A stretch of DNA of 51,070 nucleotides, taken from positions 81,966,055-82,017,124 of the forward strand of contig CM044499.1 in NCBI GenBank assembly GCA_024364805.1, given 5' to 3'. This document shows positions 8,856 to 20,718 of the stretch, piece by piece. The DNA comes from Euprymna scolopes. Lineage: Eukaryota; Mollusca; Cephalopoda; Sepiida; Sepiolidae. The notes beneath the pieces are model-generated. The model worked only from the letters and a program-made list of their open reading frames with translations, was not told where the DNA came from and did no database searches. Positions within the stretch are counted from its first letter, which is position 1, and every line of letters begins with the position of its first letter. The position numbers were made by a program, and so were the translations under genes.

Positions 8856-10470
8856 ATTACTGATGCTATCTATATGGCAGGCCCGAGATTTCATAAGCGA
8901 TGTGTGATTTTTTTTTTGATAACATTTTGCTTCTCAGTCAACATTATATAATCTTCTAACATGCTTGGGTTACTCAATCTCACATATCAGTTTAGACACA
9001 TCAAAATGTGTTATCATAGTAATGGGTGTTGAGAGATCGTTCCGCTGCTATAGAGAGCAGTAGTCCATCTACTTTTTTTTCTGCATTTTCACTAATTTTA
9101 TTATTTTTAATAAAAAATATAGTATTTATTTTATTTTTATCTTAATAATAAACAAGCTTTCTTTTACACTGTAAACTGAATGATGGATGGCAGGGGAAGC
9201 ATAGGCATTATTATTCATTCATAATATTATTCATTCATAATAACGGTTTGTAACAAAAGCATGTAAATGCAGATGACAATACGAAAAATAATAAACTATA
9301 AAAAAAAAAAAAAACCTTGACTGTTACAAGACAGTTATTAGCCCATTTAGTCTATGGGACCACTAAAAATCAATTCCACCTGTAGGCAATTAGTAATTAT
9401 TTTATTTTTAATTACTATTATATCTTTTGCTAAAAAAATTGAGTATGTCTGCATCTTCATCTGTATGTAGTTTCGAAGTTTTATCTGCGCATCTCTGATA
9501 CTACACATAATGAATTGCAGTTTTCACTTTCCTTTCACACTCATCAACTGATAGTCTAACATCTACTTTCTGCACTTTCACCCAAAAATTCTGTCTGCTA
9601 CAACATCGACCATTCATTTTTAGGCTACTTAAAGTTAACTGCTGTCTTGTCACAATGTTGCAAGTATACGTCCAATCCTTCTACCTGAAGTTTGACATGA
9701 ACCATACTTGCTTTGTTAAATCAAACTCCTAGGTTTTGCTCTATTGTTCTGTGCATTCGGCTATATCAACGTTACACTGAAAAGTTGTTTTCCAGAAATG
9801 GAGAAAATGAAAAAAAACTTTAAACTCTTCCAACTTACTAAAGATATTTTGAAAAGTAATTTTTAAACAAAGATAAAAAAAATAAGTTTTTGTTTATAGA
9901 AATACTGCTTTATTAGTAAGGACTATAAACAGTTGCTCATTCACATCTTGCAAATATAACCAGGAAGGAAAAAAAACTTTTCCCCTACAAATTATTAAAA
10001 TAGAATTAAAATATTAAATGAAAAAAGAAAGAGGGGGCCGTTTGCCCTTATAAAAGGGGAAAATAATGAGAACATTTTAAAATTTAAATTTTTTATCTTT
10101 TGTTTTGGTTTTGCAGATGAGTATCTCAGAAACATTAATCAATCCTAAATAAACTCTGATGAGAAAATCGTTATCTCAAAAATTCTGATTTATCATATTC
10201 TATTGGAAATGTGTTCTATAAGAGCTTAGTTTGGTAATCAATATGAAATTTATCCATCATTAAGCAGAGCATGTTAAATAATGAAGATATATATTTATTA
10301 TCCTAAAAGAACAGCATCACTGACAGAAAGAGGACTGAATTATTACTCAACACAATATTCTTTATTTCTCTGGGTAACTCTGGAAACATACAATATGTGT
10401 GTGTGTGAACAAATTTGTATCTATAACATTATTCTGGAAAAAAATTGACAAATAGATAACACATGAAACT
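8856..10470. other. AT-rich DNA, nothing recognised
   Basis: No gene or known element was supported. A small tandem duplication of 'attattcattcataat' lies near 9209-9241 and a poly(A) run is at 9300-9314. Confidence 0.5.
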
Positions 10471-10476
10471 GCAGAT

Positions 10477-10698
10477 ATGTCAGATTTAGCCAAAAGAAAG
10501 ATTCAGGCTCTCTTTCAAATATGTATACGTAAATTACATGAAATTAATGGGGGTGTTCGCCAAACAGTTGTGTCTGAAATGGGGATATTTGCTGATGAGT
10601 ACACACTATTATCGACATGTGGAAGAAAAAAAAGAAAATATACAATGGCTAAATCCTTAGAAAATTATCTTCAGTATGCAGTGGAATTGGGGACATGA
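10477..10698 (+). pseudogene. Possible transposase N-terminal fragment (helix-turn-helix type)
   Basis: An open frame of 73 codons. 'GGVRQTVVSEMGI' looks like a helix-turn-helix and is followed by 'STCGRKKRKYTMAKSLENY', a basic hinge seen in N-termini of IS630/Tc1-related and similar transposases. No catalytic part follows; a LINE fragment begins within about ten bases. This is a pattern-level guess. Confidence 0.25.
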
Positions 10699-10704
10699 AC
10701 AGAT

Positions 10705-11300
10705 GGTGATATTTAATGATACAAACACACAGCTCCTTTCTTTTTAACAATTATAAAAAAAAACCTTTTCAGTCACCTATTACCAATAGCACCCTATCTG
10801 AAAATCCATCATACAAGCTCTTCAGCCTAACATTCACAGGTAACATGAATTGGAACAAATACATAGAAGACATTGCCAAGGCTGTTGCAAAAAGAAAACT
10901 TTTCACACCTGCCTATATCTTATTTTTCTACAAACCAATTATTTGTGCATGCATGCATTAGTATCACATCTGAGTGTATAAATCACTAGTCTTTTTTTCT
11001 TAGATATAGTCCAAAAACGAGCCTTGAATATAATACACCTCACATTATCTAATAAGCCCCAGTCACTGGCACTGCAATCTTGGATCCTTGTGTTTGTTTA
11101 AAAAATATTTTAATGAAATATGCTCTGATGAACTTGTTGCACTGATGCTTCCCTCAGTGTTAATAGCCCGACTAACGCAACAACCAGCAAAATTTTTACT
11201 GCAGAGGTCCCCAGACTCCCGAAGGCTTTCTACTCTAATACATTCTTTCCTCAGATTGAACCATATCTAACTGAGTTTCATCTTTCTTTTCATCCCACTT
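10705..11300 (+). mobile_element. LINE C-terminal fragment, decayed
   Basis: Successive frames give 'FNDTNTQLLSF', 'LFSLTFTGNMNWNKYIEDIA', 'IVQKRALNI' and 'CSDELVALM' in the order expected for the end of a LINE reverse transcriptase (compare 26.8-27.5 kb). The fragment is 5'-truncated with many frame changes, and the tail is not clearly preserved. Confidence 0.6.
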
Positions 11301-13403
11301 TTATTATTATTGAAAAGACATTTTTTCTAATGAATAAATAAGATGTTTCTTTCAATTATATTTGTCTTGTTATCTAAACAAGCAACTTTTCAGCAATATC
11401 TTTTTGCTCATCACCATTTTTACCCACTAATTACACGTGGTAACAATGTTATTCAATTCAAAGCAAAGCAAACAACAAATCACTCAAATTTCTCATAGAT
11501 GATGCAGGCTGCATCTTAGTCATTAATACACATGTGCATACATCTTCCATGCATAAATTTGAAAATATATTATGAATGAGAGAATAATGCAATATTAACA
11601 AATCTGTACTTTTAAATTCCACTTCATTTTGATGAGGTTTCATGTGAGAAATTTAAATTTTCTTCTTAATCATTGTTGTTACCTTTTAAAATTAACTGTA
11701 CCATACATGAGCAATGTGAGATTCTTATTGCAAGTCTGAAAACAATTGATACAAGATTAGCAACATATTTTCATGAGATACATGTACATATGATAAAAGC
11801 TATTTTATAACCCTAAACCAAACCAAATGTGTACATTTCTGTTTGTATTTGTTGAAATTTTGAGATTAGGCTTGGGGGGAGGGGTAAAATGCAATCAGTG
11901 CTTTGGGAAGGCAACAGATATATTCATTTTGATTTTACAGTTGTATGCACTATATACCTTTTTACATTTTTTATGTCTTCCAAATCACAGATTATTTTAC
12001 CTATTTCTGGTTTGTTTCATAAATCATAATTAGAAACATTTGAATCGATATGAATCGACTCCTAAAAAAGCACCTTTAATTCTTCACTTATGTATAAAAG
12101 AATTTAATTGGTTTTCACTAAGATAATCCTAGACAACATCAGGTCAGCTATTCATTATATGATTATATGCAAAATTAGTTGAAAATTAGTTTAATAAAAT
12201 CAGATAAAATACAATTAGCTTGTTAAAAATATACTTTTTAATGCAAAAGAAAATGACTGGTTTTAGAAAAAAAATCATTTGAATGCAAAAACTGCTACAT
12301 GTCAACTACTTGATGTGTTAGCATTACTAAAAGATGCTTCTAATTGGTTGAGATTAACTCCATAACAATGATTCAAAGCAAGAGGTTAATTTGCAAAAAT
12401 CGATTTTATGAAAATTTATTTAGAATTATCCATAACAAATTAAATGAAGAAATCCCCTAAAACATGGCATAAAGAAATTTCTAATGTAAAAAACAAAAAA
12501 ATAAAAACAATATCTATGTTGGTGTGTTGGGTGCGGAGGGACCATACTACCTTTATGGAATTAATGCTGAAGAATAGTAATTCTATTGCATCTGCCTGTA
12601 AACAAAACAAATATTATCTTGACTCATTAATTACTAACAAAAACAACAAAGACAGATGGAAAGTAAAAAAAAAAAAGAAAAAAAATGGAGAAAATAAAAA
12701 ACAACAACAAATTATAACTCTACATCTGAAAATTATTTGCATCAATCATGAAAGATATCAATAAAATGGAGAATTTAAATTTTCGATTTGAAATGAAAAA
12801 TAATCTAATAAATCAAGTGCAAAACAAGAGATGCCATATGAAGATGTTCAGTTGAATTAGTTGAAGTTCATTTGAAGTACAAAAAAAATCTAATAATTTA
12901 GTATTTGAGAGGTGGTAAGATTGAAAATAGTTACAATATTTTTTTTATCTCTGACATTTTTTAGTTAGTGGGCACAGAAACAAACTGAACTCAAAGTTGA
13001 ACATGATCAGAATAATTTTGCTATTTTATCTATTTGTAATATTTAAAGTAAACAAAAGAAAAAGGGAGAAAAAAACAGAAACTATATAAACGGAACAACA
13101 CTTTAAATAAACAGGAAAAAATGTAATGTACACTTGCTGGGCTTGTGTAAGAAATTAACTATTTTAATAATTATATTACAAAAAGTTTCTTTGCAGCCGT
13201 GGCAGTTTTGTTTATAAACTAAAAACTTTAATAAGTAACTAAAGTCTGCCTGGCCCTTACACAGAATACGAACTGTGCTATTTATTAGATAGGATTTTCA
13301 AATTAAATTCAATTTTTACCCATCTTTCGTTTATTAAATTGTTAGGTGAAAGTACAGAATTAGTACAAAATGCCCTCTTCTCCCTATTTTAAGAATGGCT
13401 TTC
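11301..13403. other. AT-rich DNA, nothing recognised
   Basis: Long A and T runs and short chance frames only (for example 12444-12764, which is lysine- and asparagine-rich and ends in low-complexity sequence). No support for genes. Confidence 0.5.
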
Positions 13404-13608
13404 TGTAGTAGTAATGTCACAAATAGCTTACTGCAAAGAGACAATGCATGTTTTTTCTGCCATTCATACATGAAAAGAAAAAAAAAAAAAACGATGTGAA
13501 GAGGGTGAAATTTGATGTGAATAAAAGAAACTGGAGGGAAAGAGAGCAGTTCTTCATTATGTCTTGCATGGGTGGAAATATTATGATCAGTTGTGACCTT
13601 GCAAAACA
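13404..13608 (+). repeat. 5' LTR
   Basis: Starts TGTAGTAGTAATGTCACAAA and ends near 'ccttgcaaaaca', matching the LTR at 16907-17168 at both ends and in the block around 'cagttcttc(a/g)ttatgtcttgc'. Confidence 0.75.
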
Positions 13609-13689
13609 AACTAATTCCCTATTAACTAATAATCTAACGCAAATAGCAAGCACAGCGTTTAACATTTGGCTGTATTTCAAAATTTTATG

Positions 13690-14165
13690 GCATTTCACCC
13701 AGTCACACAGTGTCCGAATGGTTGGAACAATTAGAGTTGGCATATGAAATGTGTGGTGTTGACAACGTCAAGCGTTTTCTATCACTCAGACTGAGAGGCG
13801 GGGCTCTGTTAGTATACCAACAACCTGAGGGAGGATTTAAAAGCAGATAAAACAAGCCCCCTCATGGCTTTTGCACCAGAACTTTTTGTTGCATTTGACA
13901 AGTTTGTCTCTCATAATTTGCACCCTGTGAAAACTGGACAAATACTTGGGAGACCTGGCACGTTTGATCGAAGAAAACCTCTCTGACTGTTGGCTCAGTT
14001 GTGCTTTTGTATTAGGACTCCCTGCTACAGTTAGACAATAATTGCATGGGTCCTCAAGGATGGTGCACAGGACCTTAAACTAGATCATTACTAGGGCTTG
14101 AGCTCTGATTACAGAAGAGATAAAAGTGGGTGAGCCTGTTGCTGTGGCAGCCGTTTAACAGAGTT
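13690..14165 (+). pseudogene. gag-like region (fossil)
   Basis: Contains 'SEWLEQLELAYEMCGVDNV' and 'RLRGGALLVYQQ', the conserved start of the capsid-like domain of this lineage. The 24.4 kb copy has the equivalent 'VLDWVEKVELHC' and 'LSGGAFAVYQQL'. Broken. Confidence 0.65.
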
Positions 14166-14379
14166 CTTCCTCATGTGCCTATGGACTCACTTTCAACCGC
14201 TGACCAGCCGGATGCAGTTGCAGTATAGTACCACAATTATAAAGGTCCCAATCACTTTGCCAGAGACTGTGGGCAGCTTGGGGAGAAAGCCCAAAGTATG
14301 TAAAAGTACAATTCTCATAGCAAGCGGGAAATGCCTTATAATCCACAGTGTTGGCAGCATAACTTTAACAACAGAAATC

Positions 14380-15900
14380 GCTTGAAGACTGACAGGCTAG
14401 TGCTAAACAAAAAACCATTGGAATTTGACCTACTGCTGGGAATGGACATCAAGAAACTTGGCGGTGTACACATCAATGAAGGACACAAAGTACAACTCTC
14501 ACTCTGTGTGCCATAATAGAACTGGAACAGGCTAACTTTCACATGGACTTCGATCGACGTACTAAATCCTGGACAGTGTAGTGGAAGTAGTCAGGTGATC
14601 AGTGGGCAGAAAAATTATGCAACAGAATACTAGAGAACAATATCCCTGCAAGAGCTGATGCAGAATATAATAATGAGACAAGCTTGGGTGGTTGGTTCTT
14701 ACCCAGAAGAGGAATATGGGTTTTGATTCCACTAATGGCAGTCATCTAGCAGAATAAAGAAAAAGTAAACCAGTCCTCGAGTATAAGGAGTTAAACAAAC
14801 ACATGGACCCATTTATAGCACGCGTGGACATATGTACTGAAAATTTGAGAGAATAACGGCGAGCAGGATCAAATGTATCAGTATTAGACCATGCAAGACA
14901 TATCTTTAAGTACATATGCACCAATCACTGCGGCCCTATCAAACTGTACTAATTAATGGATAAAAGTATTGCCTGACCTAGATGGGCTTTGGACTCAATG
15001 TGGCACCATGCATCATGCAAATAATTGTTGATGCTATTTTGATGAAGGATAAGCACATGCAGCAGGCAACATCTGCTTACATTGATGATGTGTATGTAAA
15101 CAAAAGTGTTGTGTCTGTGGCATGTGTGAAAGAGCATCTTTAGAGCTTCAGCAAAGAACCAGAGAGGATGGTGCACAAGTACTTGGTTTGCAGGTCTGCT
15201 CTGTATTGGAGAAGAGGGAACAAAATCCCAGATATGACTTGTGTCGTCACGTGACAGAAATATATTTTCATTATGTGGCAAATTGGTTGTGCACCTCCCT
15301 GTGGGTGGTCTTGTTGCCATGATATTCATTAAGCAGAAACCATCTAACGTTACCACTGGGTGGGATGACAAAGTTACCCCTTTTAATACCACCTCATCTC
15401 ACCAAATTGCACAAACAAGACCTGGCACAGGGCAAATAGTGTGTTGACAGCCAAGATTTTAACATTTGGGTCAATGCAGGCTCTCTTGCTTTTGCCATGT
15501 CATTAGTATATGATGGGACTGTAGTAGAGGATGCTTGCTAATTACATCCAGAAAAGGACTTTCAATATATTAACCTCTCGGAACCTGATGCCATTATTAA
15601 AGGGAAAAACTTGGCAATCCTCTGGAAAGTAACCACTTTACACTTGTTCACAAATTCTGCTTGTACCCCATAAGTGAATGTCAGATACCCTTACTGGCAG
15701 GCCAGGGCATGAACCAAAGCCATAATTGAGATGTTCACTCAACGGTGGCTTAACGCTATAATATAATAAAATTAGTGAAGGAATATGCCGTGTCAATGGA
15801 TGTATCCTTGGTCAGATCTATCCAAAACAAGGCAGATCAATTGATGAGACTACCTCAGAGGTGTATTGATGCAATTAAGAGGACACTGAGTCTGTGCAAC
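14380..15900 (+). pseudogene. Protease-end, reverse transcriptase and RNase H region (fossil)
   Basis: 'EFDLLLGMDIKKLGGVHINE' marks the protease-to-RT junction. 'KPVLEYKELNKHMDPF' and 'LDHARHIFKYICTNHC' mark the RT fingers and palm, and a 'SAYIDDVYV'-type block marks the RT active-site region (about 15070-15100). RNase H follows. Broken. Confidence 0.65.
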
Positions 15901-15929
15901 CTGCCTGCACTGCGTCCGTGAGTTCAGTT

Positions 15930-16690
15930 GGGCTTAACCAGATCAAGATTGTTCACCAACAAAATGGTCATCCTGGTGTGATATGGACACTACTTTGCGA
16001 AACAGATCAACCCTGTGGCTGCTAGGAAAACTGTTGTCAGAGAATGTAAAGAATGTCAGCCAATCGATCTGTCACCCATACACTGGTCAGGAGGTGCTTT
16101 GGATGTTAAACAAACATGGCAAAGACTAGTGATGGATATTACCCATTGTAACATTTTTTTTATTGTGATCCCACTCAGTTTGCTCTCTGGTGATGTTGTG
16201 CTCGGCAATATGTGACAAGTGTAATCAACCAACTGAAGATGTTCTTCTATGAGTGGGTCCTGACGACAGAATCTGACAGATAATGACCCTGTCTTTCAGA
16301 GCAGTGTGTTTAAAACTTTCCTAGATGAATGGAAAATCCAACTTTGATTCCACTGTGCATATATCTCCTCTGGCAATGGCATCATCAAACAATATCACAG
16401 GACGGTAAAGTGAATTACCACGAAAAAACAGAATATTGGTCCTCTGTCATAGCACCTGGCAATATGGTCTATCAGTACTGCATATAGCTAAAATTAATCA
16501 ATGGAACATTAGCGCTGGCACACAATCAACAGCAGACAGTCTTCAAAACAGGTGACTTAGTGTGGATAAGGGATCCACATAGATGACGCACCACAAAATA
16601 TGGAGTAGAACGTGTTATTGGAATTATCAGTGCATATTGGTTGATGGAATGTCATGTCATGATTTGTAACCCATAGTGGGACCAGGACCA
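15930..16690 (+). pseudogene. Integrase region (fossil)
   Basis: 'VVRECKECQPIDLSPIHW' (about 16030-16090) is the zinc-domain end. The integrase-core entry follows with 'LVMDITHCN'. A later block, 'NGIIKQYHR', corresponds to 'GNGIAEWCHQ' of the 26 kb copy. Broken. Confidence 0.65.
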
Positions 16691-16906
16691 CTGACAGTCT
16701 GTTTTGACATCTTTAGAAGATACAGGTGAAAGATTTGTGACAATTGAAGAGAGACCATGTGAACAGGCACTCAGCATAAATGAAGGAGATGTCTCTTCTG
16801 ATAATACTTCTAATAGAGACCCAGTAATTTACTACTGCAAAGAAGTACACAGAGCAAAAAACTACCTCTTGAATGTTTCATGTGTGATCATAGGATCAGG
16901 GGGGAG

Positions 16907-17168
16907 TGTAGAAGTAATGTCACAAATAGCTTTACTGCAAAGAGACAAAGGGTGTGTTCTTTCTGCCACTTACACATTGAAAGAAGAAGAAAGGGAAAAT
17001 GCAAGATGTGTACCTGGTCTATGCAAGATGTAAAGAATGTGATAAGTCTATGTGACTGAGCAAGATTTAAGACGAATAAATAAACCCAGCTTAGAGGGAA
17101 AGAGGACAGTTCTTCGTTATGTCTTGCGTGGGTGAAAATGTAATGATCAGTCACAACCTTGCAGAACA
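16907..17168 (+). repeat. 3' LTR
   Basis: Follows a purine tract ('aggatcaggggggag'). Begins TGTAGAAGTAATGTCACAAA and ends near 'ccttgcagaaca'. An AATAAA is present near 17077. Confidence 0.75.
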
Positions 17169-17402
17169 ATTTATAAATAATAACATTATTTCAGCACAAT
17201 CCATATTATGTATAGGTACCAACATTCGTCTTCATAAAATTATTATGGTTAGCCTAGATTGAATATGATATACTAAGTACTAGAAATTAACATTTAAAAG
17301 TGATTTATTTTCAAAATGTGGGCTCTGCTCTAACTGCTTCACTTAAAAACAAATCAAACATAACTCATTAGACTTCCTCTTATATTTAAAATATCAACCA
17401 AC

Positions 17403-17545
17403 AAAGAAAAACGATTTTTATCAAATGGAAATAGAATCATGCCGTCTTTTCTAGGGCAACAATTTTATTGTTCCACCCTATATATATTTGTTTATAGAAA
17501 AGATTACATGATTCCATTTCCATTTGATGAAAACCGTTTTCCTTT
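17403..17545. repeat. Long inverted repeat with a mariner-end-like loop
   Basis: Arms of about 50 bases (17403-17453 and 17495-17545) pair with few mismatches around shared blocks such as 'tcaaatggaaat' and 'tcttttcta'. The loop, 'gggcaacaattttattgttc', resembles 'gggcgacaaatttattgttt' at the right end of the adjacent mariner (18263) in the same orientation. Confidence 0.7.
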
Positions 17546-17549
17546 TTTA

Positions 17550-18292
17550 GTTGCAGACTATTTACTAGTTGGCCAGTTGTGTACGAATCCAAAAGAGTGA
17601 TAGGAGCCTTCTATCATGTCTGAAAATATACAACTCATGCTCTCTACTGATCCAAGTTATGACAACAAGGCCATTGCCAGCACCCTCAAAATGCAAATTC
17701 AGGCCGTTCAACATTAATGGCAGAGCTCAATGAAGTTTCCGGCCACGGTTATGATCTTTGGTGTGGTTTCAAGTGAGGGTCACATCATGCCACTTCACAT
17801 CTATGAAGCCAGCTTGAAAGTCAACACCAATTTGTACTTGGATTTGCTGAAGAGTGTGGTGATTCCCTGGTACAATTAGACCTTGGTGTGACAGCAGGAC
17901 TTGACACCAGCCCACGTCCAGAGAGACCCAGGCTTGGCTTCAGAAGGATTGCTATGACTTTGTACCTTTCTCTCACTTCCCCCACCTCCTCCCCTGACCT
18001 AAATCCACAGGACTACTTTGTTTTGTCATACGTCAACAACATCACCAACATGACTTCCCATAACACCAAAGCTAGCCTGATTGAGCTCCTGCCGGCACTT
18101 GTGGAAAAAGCATGCTCCCAGTTCTGGACCCATATCAAGGTGGTGATTAAGGCTGAAGGTGGTTACATTGAATAGATGTCAGCTCTACTACATAATCAAG
18201 TTACCTGAATTGATTTTTTCAATAAAATTTTATAAATAAAGCTGTAGTGTTGTTTTCTTTAGGGCGACAAATTTATTGTTTCATCCTGTAAT
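17550..18292 (+). mobile_element. Mariner (IS630/Tc1-mariner) remnant, internally deleted
   Basis: A short N-terminal piece 'STDPSYDNKAIASTLKMQIQ' (about 17640-17700) is joined directly to the central transposase block 'MKFPATVMIFGVVSSEGHIM' (about 17728-17790). Then come 'QQDLTPAHVQR' (second catalytic D), 'SSPDLNPQDYF' (third D) and the C-terminus 'KVVIKAEGGYIE' ending at 18175. The region holding the first catalytic D is absent between the first two pieces. Several frame changes separate the rest. The 3' UTR runs to an end-like sequence 'agggcgacaaatttattg' near 18262. Confidence 0.75.
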
Positions 18293-18309
18293 TCTTTTCC
18301 CTATAGATA

Positions 18310-18840
18310 GTTTTATTTTTTTCTTAAGGTAATCAAGGAACAAAACATCTTGTGTATCACAAAATACAGATTTCAAAACCTTGCCTTCTGATATTTGTCT
18401 TTTTGGTCTCCCTGAGTGGTTTTACCTGTTGGTGTCTACTCAATTCACTGCCAATTTGACTCTGGAATGAAGTGGTGTAACCATGTTTCATTGTTTATCA
18501 CATATTGATGAAACAACTCTTCTTTATTGCACTGAAACAGTTGCAAACAGCAATGCTTTGAATTGTCTTTCGCATTGTTTTTTATCAACAGCACTCACTT
18601 TAAACACAGCATTCTTATTGACAGATGTTCATGCAAAATGGTGAATACACTACCTTTCTTATAGCTTCAATTATTTTTCTATCTCACACAACTACAATTT
18701 ATGATCAGCCAAAAGGAGCAGTTTATTTGTTTCTATGAAAGCATACCATCTTTAAACTGTTTTTCTCCAATGGAGCAGAATAGAACTTATCAAGTCAGTC
18801 CTTTGCTTTTCTATCAGAAAGGAATGTTTCATAAAATTCA
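18310..18840 (-). mobile_element. Second mariner remnant, opposite strand
   Basis: On the minus strand, 'TWLHHFIPESNWQ' (about 18440-18490) is the mariner block just after the first catalytic aspartate. It is followed by 'GKTTQGDQKDKYQ' and 'VFCDTQDVLFLDYL' in neighbouring frames (about 18330-18400). Other parts are too decayed to place. It meets the plus-strand mariner end to end within about 20 bases. Confidence 0.55.
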
Positions 18841-19660
18841 GAGTTTTTTTTTTTTATTGTTTTGAAAATTTACAAGTTCACTAAAATAATAGTAATATGT
18901 AAACAAATTAACGTATTGGACTGTGATAAATAGGCTGTAAAGAACAGTAGATATCATCTCCCACTAGATTGTGAAATCGATTTTTATTCTGTCAAAGCAA
19001 GAAAGAGTGCTCTGACCAGCACTAAAATGTGGCAACAATATTTCATTATAAGTCAAATAATTTCTAGAGCTGCAACAATTCTTCCAGCAACAGACTGCAT
19101 TTTAGATCTGGAATGAAATTAAGTCCTAGAAGTTTATCAAAACAAGGGGTTTCTGCAAGTAGAGAGCATTTTGACTGGAGCAAAAGAAAAAATCTGAACA
19201 GTGATAGTGAAAGAAAAGATGCTTCATTTTAGGTGTTAAAAGTAATGAGCCACCTTTTTCCATCACATGTGCTCCAGATCAGAAGAGAAAGAATTAGAAA
19301 TATATTGATTACCAATAATCTTAAAAGTGCAGTCATATAGATGTCAACAAATGATCTCAAAATAGAATTTTAAAGATTATTCATGAAAATCAGAGAGTTG
19401 GACTCAGAATGGACCCTTGAAATACTACATCATTGAAACTAAGTGAGTACAACCTCTACCCATCAAATAATATATAGAATATAAAATATATTTTATAGAA
19501 CTATAAGAGAGAAAGCATTAATGGTTGAGAATACACTGCCAGATTATTCATAGCTAGCAAGTTTGTGAAGCAATCATTTGTGCCAGACCCTATGTGTCTT
19601 CTTTATATCAAGAACTATTCTTATAGAAACAAAACTTCCATCATGCGATTCGGTGATCCT
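18841..19660. other. AT-rich DNA, nothing recognised
   Basis: No frames or repeats that I can assign. Confidence 0.45.
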
Positions 19661-19663
19661 ATA

Positions 19664-19975
19664 TATTTTTTTAATTTTTTTTTTTTTTACAAAAAAGTCA
19701 CCACTTATCAAGGCCTGGAGGCCATTTCAGGATAAAGGTTAATGAGTGTACAGTGGTCAAGGGTAACATGTCATAACCATCGTTAGTAGTGGAAATTTGG
19801 TAAATTAAATTACTTAAGAGGATGGCTCATCAAGAATTTGTTCATCTTGGACTTGAAGACAACATATTGTAGTCAGTCAGAAAGCATGAAAATGGAAGAA
19901 AGTTCTAAGAAAGAAGCTTTGTTCATGGAATCTACATTTAGGTTTAGGCACAGATAAAAAGTGGGGGGAATTATG
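19664..19975 (-). mobile_element. LINE 3' end, minus strand
   Basis: Read on the minus strand: 'LSVPKPKCRFHEQSFFLRT', then pieces of the conserved C-terminus and a stop. The 3' tail ('ggccttgataagtggtgac') and a poly(A) follow (poly(T) on + at about 19668-19690). It is the same family as 26.8-27.6 kb and is 5'-truncated. Confidence 0.7.
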
Positions 19976-20197
19976 ATAGTGATTTTAGTTATTATATTAT
20001 AGTCATCACCGCAACAGTTAATCTAGCAGTACGAGCTACATATTACTTGCAATCAAGTAGATTGCTTTTGCTGAGGTGGAGGGGGGAGTGCCTCCTATTT
20101 TTTTCTTCTCTTATAGTGGATCAAAGGGGATTGCAAACTGCATTATTATTATGACTGAATTTATACATTCATGACCTAAGAAAGCAAACTGTCATGG

Positions 20198-20392
20198 GTG
20201 TGCATCAGAAGTAGAAATACATCATTGAATTGCTGGCAAAAGAGCATTGATAATTGTGGTGGCTGTGTAGAAAAAACAAATTTTAGAACACAAAACATCA
20301 CTCGTTTTAATGGTACCACTCCCATCTTTGTAGCTTTTCGACTTTTTGAGCTAAAAAATAGGAAGCTTTACTTTTGGAATGACTCTCAAATG
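20198..20392 (+). mobile_element. Mariner 3' end, copy A of a tandem pair
   Basis: 'NCWQKSIDNCGGCVEK' is the mariner transposase C-terminus (family pattern RWQKCIxxxGxYxEK). It is followed by a 3' UTR ending 'gctttacttttggaatgact'. The second copy begins about 35 bases later. Confidence 0.6.
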
Positions 20393-20424
20393 ACAAAGGA
20401 CACTTCAGATACCCATGCCATTGT

Positions 20425-20582
20425 TCATCACTGGCAAAAGTGCATTGAGAGTAATCATGACTATATAGAAAAATAACTTCTGGAGCACTTGTTCACTTGT
20501 TTTAACAGTACTATTCCGGTTTTTGTAGTTCTTAAAACTTTTTAAATAAAAAAATAAGAGGCTTTACTTTTGGAATGATCTT
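20425..20582 (+). mobile_element. Mariner 3' end, copy B of a tandem pair
   Basis: 'HHWQKCIESNHDYIEK' with the same downstream sequence, ending 'ggctttacttttggaatgat'. Only the transposase C-terminus and tail are present in either copy. Confidence 0.6.
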
Positions 20583-20718
20583 ATATTTTCAAGTAAAAGA
20601 CAATAGAAAAAAAGAAAAATGTCTAAGTTGTTCTTTAAGTTACATCATAAAAAAAATAAAAAGAAAGTAAACATAGCAAATATTCAAATTTCATGTAATC
20701 TTTCAATCTCTTAAAATA

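Larger units (their letters stand above)
13404..17168 (+). mobile_element. Broken Ty3/gypsy-kin LTR retroelement (same lineage as 23977-28204)
   Basis: Fossil element with both LTRs (13404-13608 and 16907-17168). Parts seen: gag (about 13690-14165), end of protease with start of reverse transcriptase (about 14380-15440), RNase H region (about 15440-15900) and integrase (about 15930-16690). Diagnostic pieces are 'LLLGMDIKKLGGVHINEG', 'KPVLEYKELNKHMDPF' and 'RECKECQPIDLSPIHW'. It is broken with many breaks. Its LTRs differ in length and sequence, suggesting it is older than the related element at 24-28 kb. No target duplication was recognised. Confidence 0.75.

Noticed and set aside
9430-9800. 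Less AT-rich stretch considered as a transposase relic on the minus strand
   Set aside because: Translations in all frames gave no recognisable motif.
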